Shown: positions 21,483 to 31,271, numbered from the stretch's first letter. The stretch is DNA of 64,000 nt from Diaphorobacter ruginosibacter (GCF_014395975.1 NZ_CP060714.1:2480001-2544000); one strand, 5' to 3'. Notes: a model not told the origin generated them from the letters alone. Numbers and translations: made by a program.

Positions 21483-22646
21483 ATGGGCACGATGGAAAAG
21501 ATTCTGCGACTCATGGCGGAGAAGAAGGCATCCGATGTGTATCTGTCGGCCTACGCGCCGGCGCTCATCAAGATCAATGGCGAATGCGTGCCGATCAACA
21601 GCCAGACTCTTTCCGCCGAAGCGCCGCTGAACCTTCTGTCCGAAGTCGTTGAGCCTCACCGGATCGAAGAGCTGCAGGAAACCGGCGAGCTCAACATGGG
21701 CGTGCCGCTCGAAGGCATCGGGCGCTTCCGCGTGAGCGCCATGCGCCAGCGAGGCAGCTATGCGGTGGTGATCCGCTTCATCCCGAGCGACATTCCCCCG
21801 ATCGGCTCGCTGAGCCTGCCCGAGGTGCTCTCCGAGCTCATCATGGAAAAACGCGGCCTGATCCTCGTGGTGGGCGCCACCGGCTCGGGCAAGAGCACCA
21901 CGCTGGCCTCGATGATCGACCATCGCAACGGATTGCAGACCGGCCACGTGCTGACCGTGGAAGACCCGGTCGAGTACCAGTTCACCAACAAGCGCGCGAT
22001 CATCAACCAACGCGAGATCGGAGCCGACACCAACTCGCTGCAGACCGCGCTGAAGAATGCGCTGCGCCAGGCACCCGATGTGATCCTGATCGGCGAAATC
22101 CGCGATCGCGAGACCATGTCGGCAGCGATCGCCTATGCGCAGTCGGGCCACCTGTGCCTTGCCACGCTGCACGGCAACAACAGTTACCACGCGCTCAACC
22201 GCATTCTGTCTTTCTACCCCGTGGAGGTGCGCCCGACGATGCTGGGCGATCTCGCCTCAGCGCTCAAGGCCATCATTTCGCAGCGCCTCGTGCGTACGCC
22301 GGCCGGCGCGCGCCTGCCCGCGGTCGAGGTGATGCTGAACACGAAGCTCGTGGCCGACCTGATCGAGAAGGGCGATTTTTCCGGCGTGCGCGAAGCCATG
22401 GAGAAATCCATGGCCGAAGGCTCGCAGACTTTCGAGGAAGCGTTGGCGAGCATGATTCTCGACAACCGGATCGACCGCAAGGAAGGTCTTGCCTACGCCG
22501 ACTCTCCAACCAACCTGCTGTGGCGCCTGCAAAACGACTTTGCGCTGGCGTCCAAGGCGGCCCAGGCCCAGGCCGAGACGCACCAGCGCCTCGACGACGA
22601 CCAGCCGTCATTCACCGAAATCGTGCTCGACGTGCATCCGCATTGA
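21483..22646 (+). CDS. pilU: PilT/PilU-family type IV pilus retraction ATPase (PilU type)
   Basis: A 387-residue hexameric secretion-superfamily ATPase powering pilus retraction. Walker A GATGSGKST is at residues 131-139, with VEDPVEY (Asp box), RQAPDVILIGEIRDRETM (Walker B) and GHLCLATLHGNNS (His box). The length and C-terminal extension resemble PilU (about 380) more than PilT (about 345). A strong GGAGG lies seven bases before the ATG. It is inserted between dapD and dapE rather than beside other pilus genes, suggesting co-transcription with the dap operon. PilU rather than a second PilT is an inference. Confidence 0.9.
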   Translation: MGTMEKILRLMAEKKASDVYLSAYAPALIKINGECVPINSQTLSAEAPLNLLSEVVEPHRIEELQETGELNMGVPLEGIGRFRVSAMRQRGSYAVVIRFIPSDIPPIGSLSLPEVLSELIMEKRGLILVVGATGSGKSTTLASMIDHRNGLQTGHVLTVEDPVEYQFTNKRAIINQREIGADTNSLQTALKNALRQAPDVILIGEIRDRETMSAAIAYAQSGHLCLATLHGNNSYHALNRILSFYPVEVRPTMLGDLASALKAIISQRLVRTPAGARLPAVEVMLNTKLVADLIEKGDFSGVREAMEKSMAEGSQTFEEALASMILDNRIDRKEGLAYADSPTNLLWRLQNDFALASKAAQAQAETHQRLDDDQPSFTEIVLDVHPH

Positions 22647-22675
22647 CAGCGCAGTGTCAGAAGTTCGCTCCACCC

Positions 22676-23848
22676 ATGTCTCCCACCCTGCTTCTGAGCG
22701 AACAGCTCATCAGCCGCCCATCCGTCACCCCCAACGATGAAGGCTGCCTGGAAATGCTGGCCGCCCGCCTCGAGCCGCTCGGCTTCGTCTGCGAGCGCAT
22801 CGACAGCGGTCCCGATGATTTCCGCGTCAGCAACCTGTGGGCCCGGCGCCCTGCATCTCCGGCACATGCGCAGGCTCGCACGCTGGTGTTTGCAGGCCAC
22901 ACCGACGTCGTGCCCACCGGCCCTCTCGAGCAGTGGAGCAGCCCGCCCTTCACGCCCACGTATCGCAACGGGCGCCTGTATGGCCGCGGCGCGAGCGACA
23001 TGAAGACATCGATCGCCGCGTTCGTCGTGGCGGTCGAGGAATTTCTCGCTGCCCATCCCGATCCCTCGATCAACCTGTCGCTGCTTTTGACCAGCGACGA
23101 GGAAGGGCCGTCGATCGACGGCACCAAGGTGGTCGTGGAGCGCCTGCGCGAGCGCGGTGAGCCGCTTGAATGGTGCATCGTGGGCGAGCCCACCTCGGTC
23201 GAGAAGACCGGCGACATGATCAAGAACGGCCGGCGTGGCACGCTCTCCGGCAAGCTCACCGTGCGTGGCGTGCAGGGCCACATCGCCTATCCGCAGCTCG
23301 CGCGCAACCCGATCCACCAGGTGGTTCCGGCGCTCACCGAACTCGCCGCTGTCCAATGGGACCAGGGCAATGCCTTCTTCCCGCCGACGAGCTGGCAGAT
23401 GAGCAACATTCACGGCGGCACGGGCGCGACCAACATCATTCCCGGTTCGGTCGTGATCGATTTCAACTTCCGCTTCAGCACCGAATCGTCGGCCGAGGAC
23501 CTGAAGCACCGCGTACATGCCATCCTGGACCGCCATGGCCTCGAATATGACCTGACCTGGACCCTGGGCGGCCAGCCTTTCCTCACCACGCCGGGCGAAC
23601 TGGTCCATGCGGTGCAGGCGGCCATCCGCGAAGTCGCCGGCATCGAGACCGAACTGTCGACCACGGGCGGCACCAGCGACGGACGCTTCATCTCCCAGAT
23701 CTGCCGGCAGGTGATCGAACTCGGCCCCCCGAACGCCACCATCCACAAGATCGACGAGTTCGTGGCCGTGGCCGACGTGGAGCCGCTCAAGAACATCTAC
23801 CTGCGCACGCTCGAGCTGCTCGACCAGGGCAACAAGGACACGGCATGA
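22676..23848 (+). CDS. dapE: Succinyl-diaminopimelate desuccinylase DapE
   Basis: A 390-residue M20 dinuclear zinc amidohydrolase cleaving N-succinyl-LL-DAP. Metal and catalytic motifs are present: GHTDVVP (His75, Asp77), GRGASDMKT, TSDEEGPSIDG (bridging Asp and catalytic Glu), and GGTSDGRFI near the C-terminus. The start at 22676 (MSPTLLLSEQLISRPSVTP) matches the family; the frame is open upstream through pilU but that is an out-of-frame shadow. It overlaps prmB by four bases (ATGA). Confidence 0.96.
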   Translation: MSPTLLLSEQLISRPSVTPNDEGCLEMLAARLEPLGFVCERIDSGPDDFRVSNLWARRPASPAHAQARTLVFAGHTDVVPTGPLEQWSSPPFTPTYRNGRLYGRGASDMKTSIAAFVVAVEEFLAAHPDPSINLSLLLTSDEEGPSIDGTKVVVERLRERGEPLEWCIVGEPTSVEKTGDMIKNGRRGTLSGKLTVRGVQGHIAYPQLARNPIHQVVPALTELAAVQWDQGNAFFPPTSWQMSNIHGGTGATNIIPGSVVIDFNFRFSTESSAEDLKHRVHAILDRHGLEYDLTWTLGGQPFLTTPGELVHAVQAAIREVAGIETELSTTGGTSDGRFISQICRQVIELGPPNATIHKIDEFVAVADVEPLKNIYLRTLELLDQGNKDTA

Positions 23849-24759
23849 GCGGGCAGCACCCCATGACGATCGGCGGGTTGATCGACAGCGCCGCGGCGCG
23901 GCTCGAAGCCTCTGGCGTGGCCTTCGGCCATGGCACGGCGACCGCATATGACGAAGCCGCATGGCTGGTATTGTGGAAGCTCGGCCTGCCCCTGGACAGC
24001 CTGCTGGACGGGGAGGATCCCGACAGCGTGGCCCACCAGTCCGTTTCCGACGCGCAGCGCGCACAGGTCGACACCCTGATCGCCGAGCGCATCGCCACGC
24101 GCAAGCCGGCCGCCTATCTCACGCGCGAAGCCTGGCTCCAAGGCGTCCCCTTCTACGTTGACGAACGCGCCATCGTGCCGCGCAGCTTCATCGCCGAGCT
24201 CCTGGCCGACGGCAGCATCGACGAGTGGCTCAGCGAGAAGACGCGCAACGTGCTCGACCTGTGTACCGGCAACGGAAGCCTGGCCTGCCTCGCGGCCATG
24301 GCCTATCCCGATGTGGTGGTGACGGGTGCCGACATCTCGCCCGATGCGCTGGAGGTGGCTCGCATCAATGTGGACAGGCACGGGCTGCAGCAGCGCGTGA
24401 CGCTGGTGCAGAGCGACGGCATGAGCGCCCTGCCCCCGGGCTGGGATCTGGTGCTGTGCAATCCTCCCTATGTGAATGCGGACAGCATGGGCAAGCTGCC
24501 GGAAGAGTACCGCGCCGAGCCCGAACTCGCGCTGGCGGGTGGGCAGGACGGCATGGACTTCATCCGGGACCTGTTCCGCGATCTGCCCGCCAAGCTCCAT
24601 TCCGATGCGGTGCTGGTGCTCGAGATCGGCAACGAGAAACCGAATTTCGAGGCGGCCTTCCCTAGCCTGCCTGTATTCTGGCTGCCAACAAGTTCGGGTG
24701 ACGAACAGGTGCTGCTCGTCACGCAGCAGGCCCTGGCGGACTGGCAGGCAGGTTGCTGA
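23845..24759 (+). CDS. prmB: 50S ribosomal protein L3 N5-glutamine methyltransferase PrmB
   Basis: A 304-residue SAM-dependent methyltransferase modifying a glutamine of ribosomal protein L3. The catalytic NPPY is at residues 206-209 (CNPPYVNADSM). The SAM-binding VLDLCTGNGSLACLAA and AFIVPRSF-type RSFIAELL motifs separate it from PrmC. The start codon overlaps the dapE stop (ATGA), so it is translationally coupled. The downstream gene converges. Confidence 0.94.
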   Translation: MSGQHPMTIGGLIDSAAARLEASGVAFGHGTATAYDEAAWLVLWKLGLPLDSLLDGEDPDSVAHQSVSDAQRAQVDTLIAERIATRKPAAYLTREAWLQGVPFYVDERAIVPRSFIAELLADGSIDEWLSEKTRNVLDLCTGNGSLACLAAMAYPDVVVTGADISPDALEVARINVDRHGLQQRVTLVQSDGMSALPPGWDLVLCNPPYVNADSMGKLPEEYRAEPELALAGGQDGMDFIRDLFRDLPAKLHSDAVLVLEIGNEKPNFEAAFPSLPVFWLPTSSGDEQVLLVTQQALADWQAGC

Positions 24760-24774
24760 CGGCAGCCCTCCCGA

Positions 24775-25662
24775 TCAAGGGGCCATCACGCGTGTGGCGA
24801 AACGCGCGATCGGTGCATGCAGGTAGCCTTCGATGCGCGGGGGCAGCAGCAGCGGCTTGAGCAGCATGCGCACCGCCAGGTCGGCCGGCAGTTGCGTGCT
24901 GACCAACTGATAGGCGCGCTGCGCAATGTCGGCAAACGAATGCCGGCTCTCCGAAAAGTGGCGTCCCCTGTGGGCATACACATGGCGCAGGGCCACGTCG
25001 GAATCACTCTCCCTGAGCTCCTTGAGGCGGGCATATAGCGCGCCTGCGATCTTCGCGCGGCTCACCGGCGACGTTTCCTGCAGTTGCTTGAAGTACTTGA
25101 GGAAGTGCTTGAAGTGCCCCACCTCGTCATTGCGGATGTTGCCCAGCAACTCGCGCAACACCGGCTCATCGCTGAGTTCCCGCAGCGTATGGTAGTAGGC
25201 CGTGGTGCCGGTTTCCACGACGCAGCGCGCCACCATCTCGAGGTGGCGATCCTCATGGAGCTCCTCCACCGTGCAGAGCTTGGAGTACTCGCCGAAGAAG
25301 CTGTCATAGGCTTCCTGCCACGGGAAGTCCGGCCAGACTGCCTCCACGTAGCGCCTGAGCGCGGCACCATGCTGAAGCTCCTCGCTTTCCCAGCGCTCCT
25401 GTAGCCAGGCCGCGATCTCGGGGTAGTCACGATAGTGCTCCGCCAGATTGGCCGCGTAGGTGTCGGACCCCGTCTCGACAAAGGATGCGCTCATCAGCAG
25501 ATAGAACAGATCCTCGTTGCCCTCGATGGCCCGGCGCTCGATCCGCTCGAATGGGATGTCATCCACATGCCAGCCATGCGACCCTTCCTCGGTCCCCCGG
25601 GGCCGTTGACGGAGTGAGGCGCTGGAGGTTCCTGCGATGGCGTCACTTGAAAAATGCTGCAT
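24775..25662 (-). CDS. Ferritin-like diiron-domain protein
   Basis: A 295-residue, largely helical protein with six carboxylate/histidine ligands spaced as in a four-helix diiron bundle: Glu63 (FVETGS), Glu95 and His98 (EELQH), Glu150 (VVETGTT), Glu180 and His183 (NDEVGHFKHF). This matches the acyl-ACP desaturase/ferritin-like group, but the overall sequence is not a standard desaturase. The reaction (oxygenase, desaturase or peroxide-related) is unknown. The start at 25662 (MQHFSSDAIAG) is favoured; an in-frame start at 25776 would add 38 residues. It converges on prmB and is separated from yheS by a 303-base gap in which I see no clear element. Confidence 0.78.
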   Translation of the reverse strand: MQHFSSDAIAGTSSASLRQRPRGTEEGSHGWHVDDIPFERIERRAIEGNEDLFYLLMSASFVETGSDTYAANLAEHYRDYPEIAAWLQERWESEELQHGAALRRYVEAVWPDFPWQEAYDSFFGEYSKLCTVEELHEDRHLEMVARCVVETGTTAYYHTLRELSDEPVLRELLGNIRNDEVGHFKHFLKYFKQLQETSPVSRAKIAGALYARLKELRESDSDVALRHVYAHRGRHFSESRHSFADIAQRAYQLVSTQLPADLAVRMLLKPLLLPPRIEGYLHAPIARFATRVMAP

Positions 25663-25965
25663 TGAGACTCTCGTTCGAATCCCCACCTGCCTGACCGGAA
25701 TGGTCGTCGCGCCTCGCACCGAGGGCTTGCCCGTGGGGATCCACACCAATGAATGATTCATCTTGATGACAACCACCGGGAATCCTTGTCAGCACATGTC
25801 TGAAAATCACCCCCTCGACAACATTTGAAACATATTCGCCGGTCCTCGAACATCTGTCACGGCATCGCGAGAACCTTCCTTTTTCGCCCCGAAATGCCCA
25901 TGCAGTACCCCTACAGCACCTCTGAACGAGCCAAAGTCTGATTCGCTGGGATAATCGCCCTCTTC

Positions 25966-27984
25966 ATGATCACCCTTCGCAACGTCACCCTGCGCCGTAG
26001 CGCGCGCGTGCTGCTGGACAGCACCTCCGTCACCATCAATCCCGGCGAGAAAGTGGGCCTGGTCGGGCGCAACGGCGCCGGCAAGTCCACCCTGTTCGCA
26101 TTGCTCAACGGCAGCCTGCACGAGGATGGCGGCGAATTCTTCATGCCCGCGCAGTGGCGCATGGCCCAGGTCGAGCAGAATATGCCCGAAACCAGCGAAT
26201 CGGCCACCCGGTTCGTGCTGGAAGGCGATTCGCGCCTGACCGAGCTGGGCGAGGCGCTTGCCAGGGCCGAGACTGCCGGTGACGGCATGGTCATCGCACA
26301 GGCCCACTCCGATCTCGCGGATGCGGGCGTGCACGATGCCACCGCCCGTGCACAATCGCTGATCCTGGGACTGGGCTTTCAGGTCGCCGAGCTCGAAAAG
26401 CCGGTGAACAGCTTTTCCGGCGGCTGGCGCATGCGCCTGCAACTGGCGCGCGCGCTGATGTGCCCAAGCGACATCCTGCTGCTGGACGAGCCCACCAACC
26501 ACCTGGATCTCGACGCACTGGTCTGGCTTGAAGCCTGGCTCAAGCGCTACCCTGGCACGCTGGTGGTCATCAGCCACGACCGCGAGTTCCTCGATGCGGT
26601 GACCGATGCCACCCTGCACATCGAGCACGCCAAGCTCACGCGCTACGGCGGCAACTACAGCAAGTTCGAGGAATTGCGCGCCCAGCAACTTGTGCTGCAG
26701 CAGTCCGCCTACGAGCGCCAGCAGGACAAGATCAACCACCTGCAGAAGTTCATCGACCGCTTCAAGGCCAAGGCCAGCAAGGCCAAGCAGGCCCAGAGCC
26801 GTGTCAAGGCCCTGGAGCGCATGGAGAAGATCGCCCCCGTGCTGGCCAGCGCGGATTTCACCTTCGAGTTCAAGGAACCCGCCAACCTGCCCAATCCCAT
26901 GCTGGCGATCACCGATGCCAGCTTCGGCTATCGCAACGAGGACAGCGGCGAGGAAACCACCATCCTGCGCCATGTGAACCGATCGGTGCTGGCCGGCCAG
27001 CGCATCGGTATCCTGGGCGCGAACGGCCAGGGCAAGTCGACGCTGGTGAAGACCATCGCCCGCGAAATGGCCCAGCTCGCTGGCAAGGTCACCGAGGGCA
27101 AGGGCCTGAACATCGGTTATTTCGCGCAGCAGGAACTGGACGTGCTGCGCCCTGACGACTCCCCGCTTGCGCACATGGTCCGCCTTGCCAAGGACCTGGG
27201 GCCGGACTCGAAGGAGCCCTCGCGCGAGCAGGATCTGCGCAACTACCTGGGCAGCTTCAACTTCACCGGTGACATGGTCGGCCAGGCCGTCGGCACCATG
27301 AGCGGCGGCGAGAAGGCACGCCTGGTGCTGGCAATGATCGTGTGGCAGCGCCCCAACCTGCTGCTGCTCGACGAGCCAACGAATCACCTGGACCTCGCCA
27401 CGCGCGAGGCGCTGTCGATGGCCCTCAACAGTTTCGACGGCACGGTCATGCTGGTCAGCCACGACCGTGCGCTGCTGCGCGCCGTCTGCGACGACTTCTG
27501 GCTGGTGGGTCGGGGCAAGGTCGACCCGTTCGACGGCGATCTCGATGACTATCAGCGCTACCTGATGGAAGAGTCGCGCCGCCTGCGCGAGGAAGCACGG
27601 CTCAGCCAGGCACAGGAAGCGTCCGAGCAGGCTGCTACCGATGGTTCCCGCAGCGGTACGCAGGAGGCATCGTCCACTGCTGGCAATGTCGACCCGCGCG
27701 AGCAACGCCGGCTGGCCGCCCAGGCCCGGCAACTGGTTGCTGAAAAGACCAAGCCGTTCCGCAAGGAGCTGGAGCAGATCGACAAGCGACTCCCGCAGCT
27801 GACCGCCGAGCGCGGCGCGCTTGAGGAAAAGCTCTCGACCCAGGGACTTTCAGGGACGGACATCGCCGAGGCGGGCAAGCAGCTCAAGCAGGTGAATGAT
27901 TCCATCGACCAATTGGAAGAACGCTGGCTTGAGCTTTCTGAACAGATCGAATCCATCCAACAGGAGATGGGCGCGGTGGCTTGA
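25966..27984 (+). CDS. yheS: ABC-F family ATPase, YheS type
   Basis: A 672-residue soluble protein with two ABC ATPase domains and no membrane segments, the ABC-F arrangement of ribosome-associated translation factors. Domain 1 has Walker A GRNGAGKST, signature FSGGWRMRLQLARAL and LLLDEPTNHLDLDAL. Domain 2 has GANGQGKST, MSGGEKARLVLAM and LLLDEPTNHLDLATR. The P-site tRNA interaction motif linker (about 245-300, Lys/Gln-rich) lies between them. A basic coiled-coil tail covers about 590-672. It most resembles E. coli YheS. The stop lies just before the tandem small-ORF region. Confidence 0.92.
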   Translation: MITLRNVTLRRSARVLLDSTSVTINPGEKVGLVGRNGAGKSTLFALLNGSLHEDGGEFFMPAQWRMAQVEQNMPETSESATRFVLEGDSRLTELGEALARAETAGDGMVIAQAHSDLADAGVHDATARAQSLILGLGFQVAELEKPVNSFSGGWRMRLQLARALMCPSDILLLDEPTNHLDLDALVWLEAWLKRYPGTLVVISHDREFLDAVTDATLHIEHAKLTRYGGNYSKFEELRAQQLVLQQSAYERQQDKINHLQKFIDRFKAKASKAKQAQSRVKALERMEKIAPVLASADFTFEFKEPANLPNPMLAITDASFGYRNEDSGEETTILRHVNRSVLAGQRIGILGANGQGKSTLVKTIAREMAQLAGKVTEGKGLNIGYFAQQELDVLRPDDSPLAHMVRLAKDLGPDSKEPSREQDLRNYLGSFNFTGDMVGQAVGTMSGGEKARLVLAMIVWQRPNLLLLDEPTNHLDLATREALSMALNSFDGTVMLVSHDRALLRAVCDDFWLVGRGKVDPFDGDLDDYQRYLMEESRRLREEARLSQAQEASEQAATDGSRSGTQEASSTAGNVDPREQRRLAAQARQLVAEKTKPFRKELEQIDKRLPQLTAERGALEEKLSTQGLSGTDIAEAGKQLKQVNDSIDQLEERWLELSEQIESIQQEMGAVA

Positions 27985-28010
27985 GTTCACATATTCCTTC
28001 AGAATAATGT
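27981..28010 (+). promoter_or_regulatory. Possible sigma-70 promoter for small-ORF unit 1
   Basis: TTGAGT and TAATGT hexamers are separated by 18 bases, immediately after the yheS stop codon. This would give a transcript of about 340 bases covering the hairpin, 24-codon ORF and terminator of unit 1. The match is moderate and read-through from yheS is also possible. Confidence 0.3.
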
Positions 28011-28097
28011 CGCAACATATTGTTTTGAATGGAAAATATCACATTGAGCAAGGCAAACGCGGGATTCAAAAAAATTACTGAATTTCTTTGAGATCGC

Positions 28098-28130
28098 TGT
28101 CAACGCAAGTCTGCAGGTGCGCGTTGAACA
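28098..28130 (+). promoter_or_regulatory. Leader stem-loop of small-ORF unit 1
   Basis: TCAACGC (28100-28106) pairs with GCGTTGA (28121-28127), a 7-bp stem with a 14-base loop, within a conserved block starting TGTCAACGCAAG. It ends 10 bases before the AAGGAG ribosome site. The same arms occur at equivalent distance before the second copy (28627-28659). It could be an RNA control hairpin or a DNA operator. Confidence 0.5.
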
Positions 28131-28151
28131 CGCATCTAAGGAGTTTTTCAA

Positions 28152-28226
28152 ATGACCTTCACCGCAATCCTCGCTGCCTGGCCCGATGACGAACGCGATC
28201 GCAAGCGTGCGCCTGTCCGCTGCTGA
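28152..28226 (+). CDS. 24-residue small protein, copy 1 of a tandem pair
   Basis: The peptide is MTFTAILAAWPDDERDRK plus RAPVRC. It has an exact AAGGAG ribosome site at 28138-28143, eight bases before ATG. The paralogue at 28679 is identical at 20 of 24 residues. Codons 6-18 (41 bases with flanks, 28167-28207) are nucleotide-identical to copy 2, while codons 4, 5, 19, 20, 21 and 23 differ silently. The peptide has a short hydrophobic N-terminal part (TAILAAW) and a highly charged tail; no signal peptide or membrane helix. I recognise no family. It sits on a short unit ending in a strong terminator, so it may also be a dual-function small RNA. Expression is inferred, not shown. Confidence 0.65.
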   Translation: MTFTAILAAWPDDERDRKRAPVRC

Positions 28227-28326
28227 GCGTAAGGAGCCTGGACTGGCGCCATTGCTTCCCCAGTCCCTTTATCCGACACGCAGCGGGATGAGCTGACAGC
28301 CGTTTCACCGCTCCGGATCATTCCAG

Positions 28327-28354
28327 AAACCCCGCATTGCGGGGTTTTCGTTTT
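28327..28354 (+). terminator. Rho-independent terminator of small-ORF unit 1
   Basis: The stem AAACCCCGC / GCGGGGTTT with a 3-base loop is followed by TTCGTTTT. It lies about 100 bases after the stop codon of copy 1. Between them is CGCAGCGGG (28279-28287), a 9-mer also found at the same distance after the start of copy 2. Confidence 0.88.
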
Positions 28355-28626
28355 GGCGCCCCCCCACTCTTGCCATATCGCCGTGCTTGTCAGTCACCGC
28401 GTTGATGCGGTTTCAGATCTGGCCGCCCTAGGCAAAAACGTAGGATGATGTTTCGCATGATCGGAAATGTAGTTGACCAGCCGCATCTTTTTGGACGGCA
28501 TCACTTGATTTCTTGCGTCACATTCACCGGCTAACCTATTGCTCTCATTAGAAAAATCAAAGCTTTGAGGCAATTCCAATCCCTAAGGGAGAACCCGCAG
28601 TCTGCTTGCATTTTCTTTCGTTCGGA

Positions 28627-28659
28627 TGTCAACGCAAGGCGCTCGCTCCACGTTGAACA
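28627..28659 (+). promoter_or_regulatory. Leader stem-loop of small-ORF unit 2
   Basis: TCAACG (28629-28634) pairs with CGTTGA (28651-28656) inside the block TGTCAACGCAAG ... CGTTGAACA conserved with unit 1. The loop sequence differs from unit 1 while both arms are kept, which favours a structural or operator role. It ends nine bases before AAGGAG. Confidence 0.5.
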
Positions 28660-28678
28660 AGCACAAAGGAGTTCTCGT

Positions 28679-28753
28679 ATGAATACCACTGCTATCCTCG
28701 CTGCCTGGCCCGATGACGAACGCGATCGCAAGCGCGCTCCCGCCCGTCTTTGA
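28679..28753 (+). CDS. 24-residue small protein, copy 2 of a tandem pair
   Basis: The peptide is MNTTAILAAWPDDERDRK plus RAPARL. The ribosome site AAGGAG at 28666-28671 lies seven bases before ATG. It is the paralogue of the ORF at 28152, 527 bases upstream. Only residues 2, 3, 22 and 24 differ. The identical 41-base block here is 28694-28734 and includes the octamer palindrome GCGATCGC. The silent differences at both ends of the block argue for selection on the peptide. The absence of any silent change inside 13 codons argues for an additional nucleotide-level constraint or a recent partial gene conversion. Function unknown. Confidence 0.65.
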   Translation: MNTTAILAAWPDDERDRKRAPARL

Positions 28754-28864
28754 GCACGGGATCGACGGCATTGCCCACGAAGGCGCATGCCACCAGATCG
28801 ATCTTCTGCGCAGCGGGTTGGCGTCAGGCCTTCCCCCCTCTTTTTTGACAACCCAAGCCATGAA

Positions 28865-28893
28865 AAAACCCGCCTAGGCGGGTTTTGGCTTTT
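28865..28893. terminator. Terminator of small-ORF unit 2, probably bidirectional with phaB
   Basis: AAAACCCGCC / GGCGGGTTTT is a 10-bp perfect stem with a 2-base loop, then GGCTTTTG. It has T-runs on both strands, so it can end unit 2 (plus) and the phaB transcript (minus, stop at 28987). Confidence 0.88.
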
Positions 28894-28986
28894 GTGGCCT
28901 TTGGATAGGGCCTGGAGCGCATTTGCGATCTCCTTCTGACTGCCGGCCTGCCCAGGGATCGCGCAGGCAAGCAGTCAGGAGCCCGA

Positions 28987-29724
28987 TCAATGCATGTGCA
29001 GGCCGCCGTTGACCGAGAAGTCGGCACCAGTGGCGTAGCCGCCCTCCTCGGAAGCAAGCCAGGAGATGATCGAGGCGATCTCACTGGGCTCACCCAGGCG
29101 CTTGACTGGTACGGAGCCCACGATCTTCTCGAGCACATCAGGACGAATGGCCTTGACCATGTCCGTACCGATGTAGCCCGGGCTCACCGTGTTCACGGTC
29201 ACACCCTTGTTGGCCAGCTCCTGCGCGAGCGCCATGGAGAAGCCATGCATGCCCGCCTTGGCAGCCGAGTAGTTGGTCTGGCCCGCCTGGCCCTTGGCAC
29301 CATTGACCGAGCTGATGTTGACGATGCGGCCCCAGCCCTTTTCGACCATGTCGCTCACCACCTGCTTGGTGACGTTGAACATGGAGTTCAGGTTGGTTTC
29401 GATCACGGCATCCCAGTCTTCGCGGGACATCTTCACGAACATGCGGTCACGCGTGATACCCGCGTTGTTCACCAGCACGTCGATGGTGCCATGCTCCGCC
29501 TTGGCCTTGGTGAAGGCCTCGACCGTGGAGTTCCAGTCGCCCACATTGCCGACCGATGCGTAGAAGGTGAAGCCCAGCGCCTTTTGTTCTGCCAGCCACT
29601 TGGCATGGTCGCGAGTGGGGCCGCAGCCCGCGATCACCTTGAAGCCGTCCTTGTGCAGGCGTTGGCAGATCGCGGTACCGATGCCGCCCATCCCTCCGGT
29701 CACGTATGCTACTTTTTGACTCAC
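28987..29724 (-). CDS. phaB: Acetoacetyl-CoA reductase PhaB
   Basis: A 245-residue short-chain dehydrogenase reducing acetoacetyl-CoA to (R)-3-hydroxybutyryl-CoA with NADPH for PHB synthesis. The Rossmann motif is TGGMGGIGTA, with NNAGITRD, catalytic Ser in NISSVNG and YSAAKAG (YxxxK). The start is GTG at 29724 (MSQKVAYVTGG), supported by AGGAG six bases upstream. An upstream ATG at 29781 is not used by the family. The C-terminus GADFSVNGGLHMH is typical of PhaB. It is the last gene of phaC-phaA-phaB. Confidence 0.95.
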   Translation of the reverse strand: MSQKVAYVTGGMGGIGTAICQRLHKDGFKVIAGCGPTRDHAKWLAEQKALGFTFYASVGNVGDWNSTVEAFTKAKAEHGTIDVLVNNAGITRDRMFVKMSREDWDAVIETNLNSMFNVTKQVVSDMVEKGWGRIVNISSVNGAKGQAGQTNYSAAKAGMHGFSMALAQELANKGVTVNTVSPGYIGTDMVKAIRPDVLEKIVGSVPVKRLGEPSEIASIISWLASEEGGYATGADFSVNGGLHMH

Positions 29725-29886
29725 TTCTATCTCCTGTCTGATGATGAATTGAACCGGATCCGCTTGCATTCCCACCGGCAATCTTCACAGCTGTCCGCCG
29801 GAAAATGCCGGGCGCAACGATTCTCCACACACTAATTGATGAAGCAGATCAATTCCATCAATTTCCCAGCAAAGCTACCGTTTCAA

Positions 29887-31068
<1,182 letters not shown>

Positions 31069-31271
31069 ATCGGTCCTTTCTCAAATATCCCGTTCATGCG
31101 TGTTCACTCAAGGCAAAGCCTTGCTCGGAATCCCGGTTTGCACACAGAAACGCTCCAATGCACTTCCAAAAAGAACTGTTTGAGTAGCGATTGTCAGATT
31201 CTTGCGCTTTTGCGACAGGTTCCGAGCGCTGATTTACCCTCTTATGACTTGCCCTTACATGGTCTTCCCGA

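Noticed and set aside
25663..25965. 303-base gap between the ferritin-like gene and yheS
   Set aside because: No convincing ORF, palindrome or terminator; only ordinary promoter-like AT-richer sequence.
25807..27732. 641-codon minus-strand ORF opposite yheS
   Set aside because: The plus strand has two ABC cassettes; the minus ORF is a shadow.
28394..28861. Small minus-strand ORFs (61-106 codons) over the tandem unit region
   Set aside because: They are antisense to the duplicated units and terminators, lack ribosome sites, and are not themselves conserved between the two copies.
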